Of a stretch of DNA of 64,000 nucleotides, positions 9,894 to 19,796 are shown piece by piece. Numbering within the stretch: the stretch's first letter is position 1; every line of letters begins with the position of its first letter. Source of the stretch: Orychophragmus violaceus (lineage: Eukaryota > Streptophyta > Magnoliopsida > Brassicales > Brassicaceae); NCBI GenBank assembly GCA_030180135.1, contig CM058232.1, positions 72,222,016-72,286,015 of the forward strand. The letters are read 5' to 3'. The notes under the pieces were generated by a model. It was given only the letters and a program-made list of their open reading frames with translations. It searched no databases and was not told the DNA's origin. Both the position numbers and the translations under genes were made by a program.

Positions 9894-10712
9894 TTTTTTT
9901 TTTTGTCGACATTCTATATTTTATTAAGCCCAAAGGCTAAAAGAGTGTTACAACCAGAAATCCCCCCAGCCCATTTACACTTGCATAATTATGAAGCCCA
10001 ACCATAGTACCCAATCTATTGGTAGTAGGTATACAACAAGGCCACGTATGATGAGTCAGACACGTGAGAGATGGAGACTTTGCCACGTTGAAGCTTATCA
10101 ACCCACGAGCGACACCGCCTCAACGCCGGATTTCATGTCGGAACACCACCGGAACTCCTCCTCCAGTGCCAACCGACTCCAACCACCAAAATTCAACTGC
10201 TAGACCGTCTTTACACACCACGCACAGGCTCGCAAAGGAGCGAACTAGATTTAATCGTCATGCAGAAGGCTCCGCCTTGGACAACAGAGGTCCGCCATCA
10301 TTCATGAGGCATGTCGACGAAGATATTAATCCTGTATGAAAATCAAACCAAGGTAACAGAAAAGCAGAGATCTAAAGGAAGCACAGTCGGGATTTGATTT
10401 AAGATATGGAGAAAAGAGACAAAACCCGAAACAAATCGGGAACAAAACCGATCAATATAGATCGGAAACTAGATCGGACAGCAGAGAGCATCCGAAATTA
10501 TTCGCACACCAAAACAAGAAAACGAAATCCGAATTTGAGATCAAAAGAGATAATCTCAAATCGGAAAAGATAAACCCAAAAAGTATATTACATAACCAAA
10601 CCACCGGCGCGGCTATGAAAGCCCACAACCGGTGGCCGGAATATAAACGGAAATTTGTGTCGGCGAAACTGTAGTGAGAAGGTAGAGAAGACGAGAGGAG
10701 AGAGAAAGAAAT
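9894..10712 (-). mobile_element. Non-coding polyA retroposon (Sadhu-like or LINE-derived), - strand
   Basis: On the - strand an ~820-bp, relatively GC-rich sequence ends in an AATAAAAT-containing tail, GTCGAC, and a polyA run (seen as polyT at about 9892-9904). It is flanked by a perfect 17-bp direct repeat, TCATTATAGTTATAATT, at 9877-9893 and 10713-10729: a target-primed insertion signature. No convincing protein is encoded. Size, tail and lack of coding capacity fit the Sadhu class of Arabidopsis retroposons or a LINE UTR-only derivative; I cannot tell which. It resembles the element at 11705-12912 in its 3' end. Confidence 0.8.
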
Positions 10713-10729
10713 TCATTATAGTTATAATT

Positions 10730-11688
10730 AAACATATATATAAGCATTATTATATTTAAACTATTATTAAAACATTTTATATAGTTTATTCTAAAATTAC
10801 AATTAATAGAAACAAAATAAATTATAGCTATATATGTACATGCATAAAAACAATATATAATTTTTATTAAAAGTATTTTATCATTTATATATAAAAATTC
10901 AAATTTATATAAATAATATGAATTTACTACATAAAATCGTATTATTTACAATAATTGTATTTATTAATATTTAAAATCCTTAGAAATACATTTGTATTAG
11001 TTTATTAGTATAGATGTTGTTTGCATCAGATGTCGTACAAATATTATAATGATATAATCGTGTATAACGTGGATTCTCAATAATTTTGCTTTCTAAACTC
11101 TGTACAAAATGTGTTGGGTAGTTTCATTTGGATCATAACTATTATTTACTATCTTTTGTATGATCTTCGGTTGTGAGTTTTCTTATAGAGAAAGTAGGAG
11201 TAGTGAGGAAACTTGTAGAGAAAATAGTAGTAGCGATAAAAGTTAAGATGGTGGGTGTCACAATAATTCGTCTAAAATGGAGAAGGAAGACTTTAGAAAG
11301 AGTTTTAAAATATTAAGAGTTTCCACATGGATATAAATGGTGTGAAGATAGTAATGATTTAAATATATATTGGAAACGAATGGTGGCAATATATTCGAGA
11401 AACAAGCAGGAGATAGAAAGGAGCTGTAGGAATAAATGAGAAGCAAACTAGTCTAAGAAGAAAAGATGCTGTTGAGGAAGGACACAAGAACAATGTAATA
11501 TATGGGATGGTCTTCGTATATTTTTAATGAGTAATGGCTAAGTACTACATATATTGTTTGAGGTTTATATAAACATAAAAAGCTGGATTAGGATATGCTC
11601 AAGTTTGAAGGGTCAATAATTTGCTACCTTATAAATTAAACTGTTTGGATATTATATAAGTTAAGATCGCATGTCTATTTTATCTAAT
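10730..11688. other. AT-rich intergenic stretch, no gene seen
   Basis: Very AT-rich to about 11080, then a less biased stretch. A 62-codon open frame on the - strand near 11258-11446 has no recognisable features. Nothing else is supported. Confidence 0.5.
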
Positions 11689-11704
11689 AGACCACTATCT
11701 CTCT

Positions 11705-12912
11705 CTTTTTTTTTTTTTTTTTCGTCTGATGGATTATATTCAAAAAGCGACAACCGCTGATTACAACCTCCTAACACAACTGAGGCAGCAAGGAACACAT
11801 TCCTTCTGCGGTTAAGAACCCACACACGGGCACCAAAACCCACCAACGGGTAACTAAACCACAATGAGCCGTATCCAACAGTGAAAGCACTCAAAAGACA
11901 AAAGGGTGAAAGAGAGTGACAGCAGCGGCAACCACAACTCCGAAGACCTACAGGCACCGGCACACCGCAAAGAACTAAACCATCAACTACGACTAGAAGA
12001 CACAAAGGAACCCGATACGCGAATCTAACTCCTCTACACCTAATCATAATCCTACTAAGTCTAAATCGAGATCTATGCATTCCCACATGAGGCTAGCCTT
12101 ACTAGAACCGATAAACGAAATGACTAGCGGACTAGATTTATTATTCAACTAAACTAAAGGCGGCACAAAGAAGAATAAACGGTTAAAGATTCAACGCATA
12201 AAAGGAAAACTAATCATAGCATAACCAGAGCCTGCAACTAAGCCTAAGACCACCCCCCATCCCCAAGAAGCTACACCGCGGATAAAGAACAAAGGGCCAC
12301 ATCAAAATCTCAACTAGAGCCACAAACCACCGGAGAAAAGATAAAACCTTTCCTATAACCGTTGTAGATTGAGCCAACTAAAACTCTCAACTATCCCAAC
12401 TAAAACCAAGCCCTACCATACACCCAAAACTCAACTAAACAAAACGACCAGGCAGAAAAATCAACCCCTCAAAATCGGACAATTACCCATGCCCAAGTAC
12501 AATCTCACACTAGAGAATTTCTCCACCCCATGAACCGCGATCCCAACCACCGCCGGAATCAACCAGAAGGACGCTCCACCGCACAACGAGGAAACGCCTC
12601 ACCAGAGAGAGAGAAAGACTACCTCAGACTTGCCGCAACTTCACCACCGGAGCGCAAGCAGACGCCTGAACTCTGCACATGCCCTTAGCACCGCAACCAC
12701 CAGAGACGTACGGCACGGAACCAATCGCCGGACGAGATGATGAGTCTTTAAGATCGCCTAAACTACCGAAAACACCGCCTATGTACCTCCTCCCCGATGA
12801 CGGAGAACCAGACCGACCACCGAAGAGGCACGAGCAACGCGCGAAAGCTCCGCCTGTGTTACCTCGGAGAACGGGGAGGGTGATTATATTAGATTTAGAA
12901 CATTTTAATACC
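11705..12912 (-). mobile_element. Second non-coding polyA retroposon, - strand
   Basis: About 1.2 kb bounded by the 16-bp target duplication AGACCACTATCTCTCT (11689-11704 and 12913-12928). The polyA tail of the - strand is visible as polyT at 11706-11722, preceded on the - strand by GAATATAATCCATCAGACG. The 3' end resembles that of the element at 9894-10712 (TTGTAA..., T-rich block, ATAATAAAAT-like, GACG/GTCGAC, polyA), so the two probably belong to related families. Frames such as that at 11661-12086 run through the polyA tail and are chance. Sadhu-like or LINE-derived; no transposition protein. Confidence 0.78.
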
Positions 12913-12928
12913 AGACCACTATCTCTCT

Positions 12929-13347
12929 AATAAAATATAAAGAAAATTAAAATTATCAGAAAAATCTTACACTTATAACAAACAATTAGGGTTTAAAATA
13001 AAAAAAGAACTAGAAAACAAAAATAAAAATTAATATATAAAATAAATCGACCTTATCCACTCTTTTCAGAATATATATTTAATATTTGCAGCAAAAAAAA
13101 AGACAGCAGATATTAAAACAAAACTTATTTGCCAAATAGTGATAGATTTTGAAACAAATAATATAAATATATGAATAATGGAAAAAACAAAAACATGAAA
13201 TTATATGTGATATAAAATCAAAATCAAACTAATATACAAGTAACAATAATATAATTACAACAATTTTGAATACACAATCTTAAAATAAATCAAATTACAA
13301 TTTCAGACTTAACCATCACCCAAAAACACTATCATACAAGATATGAA

Positions 13348-13392
<45 letters not shown>

Positions 13393-14147
13393 TTATAAAT
13401 ATTACATAAACTTTCAACGAACCTTAAAATCTGGTAAGTAGCAAATATATTTAGCATTCTGCTCTGTGTATATTGTTATAGAAAACCAAATCTCATGATT
13501 ATGTTTTAATTGGAATATGTTTGTGAAATTGGTGTTAGCTTAGAAAAATGCAATCCAAAATTACTACTTGCTTCAACAAAGGCAACAAGATCTACTTTGA
13601 CAAATTTATTGATGTTATCAAAAGGTTCATACAAAATAAATTCGCATTTCTAAATACGCAATTTGATCAAAACAAGAGAAATCAACGTACAAAAAATTAT
13701 TTAAAGAACAAGAATCATAGATATCATAGTAATTACGTTTGTCATTTGTTATTTAATTGTAGTTTTATTTTATGTATGGACATATATGATACTGTTCAAA
13801 ATAATAAAATATCATATTTACTTAGACATTACTCTCTCGACAAATATGTCAACTATATTGACATTAAAGAAATAACGAAATTTAAAAACAACACAGATTT
13901 ACCAAGTAGTGAAGATAATTAAAACAACTAATACCAAATTACATAGCCTAAAAATCAAAATACCAACAACACAATATATATGATAGAATATGCTAATATA
14001 CTATTAAAAATCAATGTTATTACAATCAATTTAAATACAAAATAACCACTAGTCATATATATAATGGAAGGATAGTCTCTCCTGGTGTTGACACATCAGC
14101 ACGAGCAAAGCATGAGAGGATGACACCTCATCTTAATGAAAATATAC
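12929..14147. other. AT-rich intergenic stretch with weak ORF
   Basis: Mostly A+T-rich DNA. A 124-codon frame at 13548-13922 (+) is Asn/Lys-rich, beginning MQSKITTCFNKGNKIYFDKF. It has no domain I recognise and its composition equals the background, so I do not call it a gene. Nothing else is supported. Confidence 0.45.
13354..13386. repeat. (TA)n microsatellite
   Basis: Continuous AT/TA dinucleotide run in an AT-rich intergenic stretch. Confidence 0.95.
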
Positions 14148-14156
14148 TTAAACCAA

Positions 14157-14610
14157 GAAAATATTGCACCGAGTGTTACTTTTTAAGTTTCTAATAGCAA
14201 TCTTGTATCTTTCTATTTCTACTTGCAATCTTGTATCTTTTTTTGTAGGTCCCACCGGAATAAGATAATTTTACCCCTCCCATGGAAGAACAGCCACGAT
14301 GGACACGGATAGGACACTGTTCCGTCTATCCATACCTTTTGTTATTATTTTTTCTTTCTTTTTCTCCTTTCTCTTTCTTCATTTTCATTTATTTTTCACC
14401 CATCTATTTATTGACGGTAGATACGATAACAGAGTTGAGGTTTCCGGCCATATAAAACTTCGGAATGGAGATATAATCGGACGATGAACCGGAATTCAAA
14501 AAAAAACAAATTCCGGCTTAATACGGAAATCTCGAACGGGGATACTATGTGTCCACAATATCGGCTACTCGTGGATACTACCACAATCATATAACATGCA
14601 AGACACTTAC
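14157..14610 (+). repeat. Left terminal inverted repeat of the MULE
   Basis: About 450 bp. Matches the reverse complement of 22589-22817 plus 15215-15474. The inner end is approximate. Confidence 0.75.
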
Positions 14611-15214
14611 TATGTATCGAATATTCGTGAACAAAAGACGGTCAAGAGTTCTACTATGTATTGACTATTCATGGACACTACCACGAATATCACATGCTAG
14701 ACGCTTCTGATGAACCGAAGGTGGTCATGCGCTCTACCAACGTTTCCAACGAACATAAGGTGGTCAAGAGTTCACATGATTGTGAACACTGCCACGATTA
14801 TATCATAGTTAGACGCTTATGATGAACAGAAGGTGGTCAAGAGTTCTACCATGTATCAACTATTCGTGGACACTACCACGATTATATGACATGATAGACG
14901 CTTCTGATAAACATAAGGTGGTCAAGAGTTCACATGATTGTAAATCTATGGACACAAAGTACGATAGAAAACATTAAAAATTGTGTTTACTATGTATCGA
15001 CAATTCGTGGACACTACCACGATTATATCATATGCTAGACGATCTGATGAACAAAAGGTGGTCAAGAGTGAGCTAAATTACCTAAATGATGGATAGTTTT
15101 GTTTTGGAAGATAATACTCCAATAAATTATATGTGAAGATAGATACTAAGTAGGTAACAAACCATGGATACATGTATATCCGTCCATATGTGGAAGATAT
15201 TAGCATAGTCAAGT
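14611..15214 (+). repeat. MULE internal degenerate repeats
   Basis: Recurring modules: CTATGTATCGACTATTCGTG, GACACTACCACGATTATAT, CTAGACGCTTCTGATGAAC and GGTGGTCAAGAG. The last motif appears near 14639, 14723, 14760, 14833, 14918 and 15057 in exact or slightly changed form. Modules are shuffled or partly deleted between copies. No coding potential. Confidence 0.75.
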
Positions 15215-15479
15215 TTGGCTATCCATGAGAAGCGTCCAGCACGGGATATGATCGTGGTAGTATCCACGAATAGCTGAGATTGTGGACACCTACTCTAAAC
15301 TATCCATTCGAAAATTCTGTAATAAGTTCGATTTTGATTTTTTTTTTTTGAATTCTGGTACATCGGCCTATTTTATCTCCATTCAGCCGGTCTATATTGC
15401 CGGAAACCTCCCCTTCGACAATCTATCAACCGTCAAAAAACGGGGTGGTGATATTAATATAAAGTAAGAAAGAGAGAGG
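15215..15479 (-). repeat. Right MULE TIR, inner part
   Basis: Reverse complement matches the inner half of the left TIR (GAGGTTTCCGGC, GGAATTCAAAAAAA-like, GTGTCCACAAT, TCGTGGATACTACCAC). Cut off at 15480 by the LTR element; it continues at 22589. Confidence 0.75.
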
Positions 15480-18142
15480 TGTAAAGCCCCGACCCGGCCT
15501 TCCTAGGCCGCGGTCGATGCGTCACAGTGGTCAGGCCATTACCAGGCCTAAACCTTCCTAGACTCCGTCCTAGTTAAATTTTTACTTCTACGACAAGTAT
15601 TCATCGGATCCTTCTATTGACTCCTAGTCATAGGTCCTTCATACTTAACTTTACGCAGCGGAAATCCTTACTTAACCTTTATATCGTTCTTCTAAAGAAA
15701 GATCCATCCGTGAACCTCCTACGAACTTATTTAGTTCCTTAAAACTCTTTCGAGGTTCCAATCCTAATTTAACCATTCTAACAACTTAAGTCTCCCACTT
15801 AGATTTTTCTGTTCACCTATTTCGTTCTAATAATCCCTTAGATCAATCGAGTACGTGAACTCGTACCTTAGCCTTTTAGGTGAAGTCGGTAAGAAGCTAG
15901 TTCTACGTCCAACTTAGCTCTTCCGTTTATCAAACCCTTGGAACATATCCCTCTTGTACCTAGTCATTCAACCAACCAACCCCACATGACTAAGTGCAAG
16001 CGAGATCTTCGATTTCCCTCCTTGGTCAGCTCACCGTCCATCTAGCAAACCTGCATCTTGATTACTCCAACCGTTGCTCCATTCACAAGCTCGATACATG
16101 CATCCAAAAATACTTAAACAATCCTTGGCAAGGATTAGTTAGATAAACCAGCATCTTATGATGCCATTAAAACACTTATAATTCCCTTAACTTAATCACA
16201 ATCATATTATACCATTAAGCCTTAATTCCGTAATATGTTGCCATCGAATAGAACTATGGCCGGCCATATCCTTTACCGGACCATAGTCGCGGCCGGTTCA
16301 TCCTTTGGCATCCGACCTTAAGTATCTAACCACGAACGCTACGTGTCCCTAACGCGGCCGTCCGGTCGCATCTCTTTGGGTCACTGGTATCGCCTGTATG
16401 TACCGCACCTTGTGACCATAAGGTCGTCCGGCTTGATCCATACGTCCGCCCGTAAGGATGGTTTTCCCATCCCATACGGCCTTCCGTGTAGGCGACACAC
16501 ATACCGCAATCCACGAACGGATGCAACCGTTCGTTCGTACCCGTTTATCCTCGATCCGCCTAAGCCTTAACCGCGATCAGCGACTGCTAGACCGTCCATG
16601 CGATCCCGCCGATCCATGGTACGGTTTTACCGCACGCGACCCGATCCGGTTAAGTCCATAAGCGACCGCGATCACACCCAGCCTTGCCCCACCGGCCTTA
16701 GCTAAATGGAACCGTTAGACTTGGGGTTCTAAACCGCATACACCCTAACAAGTATATGCAATACTGACCGTATCAAGTAGAAGAGAAATGATCGCTTGGC
16801 CGTGAGTCCATTGATTGCATGGCCAAGCCATGATCAATTACCGGCTGCGAGTCACTAACGCACCTTGGGGGTCGCGGTTGACTTTCCCAGTTCCTTTGAA
16901 GCGGTTGGATCCATGGTTTATGATCCAATTCCTCTCTTGAACCACTAACTTAAACCGCCTGGAATCCTTGTAGAAACCGGTCATGAAAACCTTTCTCGAT
17001 CTTCCTCTTAAACCTTGCGATTCCTTTTGAATCATGACTGGTCTTTTCCTGTGCTTCCAAGCGTGATAAAGGAGAGAGAGAGAGGTGTGAGAGACGTGTA
17101 GAGATGTGTGAGAAACAGCCTCCTTGTTCCTCTTTTGTACCGCCCCTATATCTCTCATGATCCACCGGCCATTCCTCTAGAAGGATTCCGGCCAAACCGA
17201 TAATTCCTTTCTAAAAGTTCAGCCAACCCACCCATTCCTCTCTTAAGCCCACGGTTTATTGAATGTACTAGGGACTTCCTTATGTTTGTAGATGAGTCTC
17301 CAGGCGTGTGTGGTTGTCTGGAAACCGCCAATGGTTCTTCTCCCAATCCACCAACAACTCCTTGTAAAACCGGTCCAAAACCCTTTTGTGGATTCCGACT
17401 GGTTCCTCCTTCTTTCTCTTCAACCAATTGCGGTTCTTCTTGGATATATTCTGGGAAATCATCCCCTGGATATGTATGTCTGTAGACATGTTCAAGTCGT
17501 GGGTTTTGATCCCCAAAGGAATGCCCCAACTGCCCTAGAATCTGCCGATAACCCTTTGCAGATTCTAGCCCGGAAACCTTGCTCTTTTCCTATGAAGCCT
17601 CACCGGTTTTTCCCTCATATTTGCTGGGTTTCTTTATCTGTTTTATGGCGTGATTATGTGTAAGGATGGAGCCCAGATTCGTCCTTCATCTTCCCTTTTA
17701 AAGGACATCTCCAAAAACTGCCCATTAAGCGAAAGGGTGCCAATGGTTGGTGAATGGGTGCCAACCACTTGTGCCCCTTGGCTGGTAACCGCCCAACCAC
17801 CCAGCTAGTGTCACTAGCTGACCAGCTGACCCAAGAGGTGAACACTAGGACCAGATGAGTTGAGCTGATCGCCAGCTGACCCAGCTGACCAGCTGGACTG
17901 TTCAGCTCGTTCCAGCTGAACACTCTTGGTTCAGCTCGTTCCAGCTGAACACTCTTGGTTCAACTCGTTTGAGCTGAACACTTTCTGCCCAGCTTGATTG
18001 AGCTCATTTCTTACTGACTTTAGCCACTTCTTGACCTTAGAAAACTCATACTTGACCCCTTATATGGATGGTTACACGTTTTGGTCCCATGACCCAATCC
18101 CCCGATCCTTCTAGGGTCGGTTCCCGGGATACGAATGTTACA
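15480..18142 (-). repeat. 3' LTR (in - sense) of the pol-less Gypsy element
   Basis: 2663 bp. Compared with the other LTR it lacks a ~150-bp segment near 17195 and has one extra ~30-bp AGCTCGTTCCAGCTGAACAC repeat near 17901-17985. Confidence 0.9.
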
Positions 18143-18156
18143 AGTCTCCCCCACCA
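18143..18156 (-). promoter_or_regulatory. Polypurine tract of the pol-less element
   Basis: Reverse complement is TGGTGGGGGAGACT directly before the TGTAACA LTR start. Confidence 0.8.
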
Positions 18157-19781
18157 ATTGGGAATTCGTCCCCGAATTCAGTGGCGGTAAACTTGGTTGT
18201 TATGGTTGCTTCGATATTCTCCTTAGACATTGAGGAATCCATGTCTAATCTTCCTCATGCTCCTTTCGTCTCTAGTAAGCCTTCGCTCACCTTCGACCCC
18301 GTGGGTCTTGACCCGTCATCCGTCATCTCCGAACTCACAAAACCATGTGTAGTCCAAAATCAAACATTGTGTGTTTCCACACTAACAATGATTACAGTCC
18401 TTACTTATTCATTCCAGAATTGGTAAGTACTTAATCCACAATTCCCCCGAGCAATGCATTGCAGGAAAGGTCACCCCTTTCCCCAATACGACGCTAAGCA
18501 GGAATCGCCACCCCTTTATCTTAATGCGATGCTATGCAGGAAAAGGCCACTCCATTTTCCCCACGCGATGCATTGCAGACAAGGACTCTTTAACCCAATA
18601 CGATGCTATGCAGGAAACAACCACCCCAATTTCCCCACGCGATGTATTGCAGAAAAAGAAAAATATGGTTGTGGTCCTTTACCGGACTTGACCGTTTCCC
18701 CAACTCCATGGGAAGCCTGGGTTTGGTGACTGTACCGACGAACACGTTGAAGGTACTAGCCACCCCAGTCCTTCACTATGCATCGCCTGCCACCTTCCCC
18801 CAACTTGCGGACAGCCTAGGATTCCACGATCCAGACTTTCGCACCTCGCACATGTCCCCCTTGTCATCCATCACCCCACCGGTGTGGTTCCTCGCGTAAG
18901 TAGGGTACCTTGTGCGACCATGAGGGGTCTGGTAACCACCAACCTGGTTCCATTTCCTCTTTAGGTCCCTCCCGGTTCGGCACATCACCTTCTCCTGTGA
19001 CTGTGCTTTGTTCCGGTTCTCCTTGGCTAAATTGGCCTATGTTGCGGCAGTCTGCTCAACCAACTCAGAACAAAGCTGACAAACCGGGCAGTGGGTACGA
19101 TGTTCAACCCACATCCCGCAGAGTTAACACATACTCATGCCCCTTCGTCCTTAAGCTCTCGTCCCATGGAACACCTAAGTTGATTGAACCCTGCCACTTA
19201 CGCCCACACCGTCTTGCGACCTCGAGCCAAGTCTATAAACTAACATTCCCAACCGATCCTATACTCAGCTGGGAAGTACATCCTTCCAACCGATCCCATA
19301 CTCAGCTGGAAAGGACTAACGATTGGACTTGACCCTAAGTCCGTCCAAGACTTGGTGTGGACCCTGGTGCGCTTGTCGGCCGCAAGCCACCAGTTATGTG
19401 CGTCACCTCCAGAAAGTGAACCGCAATGCTGTTCTAGGTTCCCTATCCCGATCTAAGCCCCTACGAAGAATTAGCTCTTATGAGCCGCTGAGTGATACTC
19501 GTACGTCCAGGTTGATCGCGTCCGGACTGATCCAACCGATCATTCCCGCGGGTACACCCGGTCTGTGGTCACGGTCCATCATCTCCGATACAGTTCTTTC
19601 AGACTTATCGGCAGATCGCACGCGTACCGCCCACACGACCCTTACAGTCTTCCCGCGGACCGACCCACGCATCGTCCTGCTGGAACTATCACTCGCCCAT
19701 GATCGATCCGTTGGTCGATTATGTAAATAATGGGACTTAGGCCGAGATACACAACTTCCAATTTGTCCTAGAAACAACTCC
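18157..19781 (-). other. Internal domain without recognisable protein
   Basis: 1.6 kb between PPT and PBS. The longest frames (for example - strand 19478-19777 and + strand 18910-19332) have no Gag zinc knuckle, protease or RT motif. I regard it as a non-coding body, possibly holding packaging signals. Confidence 0.6.
18455..18660. repeat. ~38-bp tandem repeats in the internal domain
   Basis: Six degenerate units, each with GC(A/T)(A/T)TGCAGGAAA or a close variant followed by CCACCCC and TTCCCCA(C/A)GCGATG. Unit tops lie near 18460, 18500, 18535, 18575, 18610 and 18648. Confidence 0.8.
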
Positions 19782-19793
19782 GCTCTGATACCA
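19782..19793 (-). promoter_or_regulatory. Primer-binding site (Met-tRNA) of the pol-less element
   Basis: Reverse complement is TGGTATCAGAGC, three bases from the LTR edge. This fixes the element on the - strand. Confidence 0.88.
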
Positions 19794-19796
19794 ACT

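Noticed and set aside
11661..12086. 141-codon - strand frame
   Set aside because: It reads through the retroposon's polyA tail and target site into flanking DNA, so it is chance.
13548..13922. 124-codon Asn/Lys-rich frame
   Set aside because: Composition matches the AT-rich background, no domain, no neighbouring gene structure.
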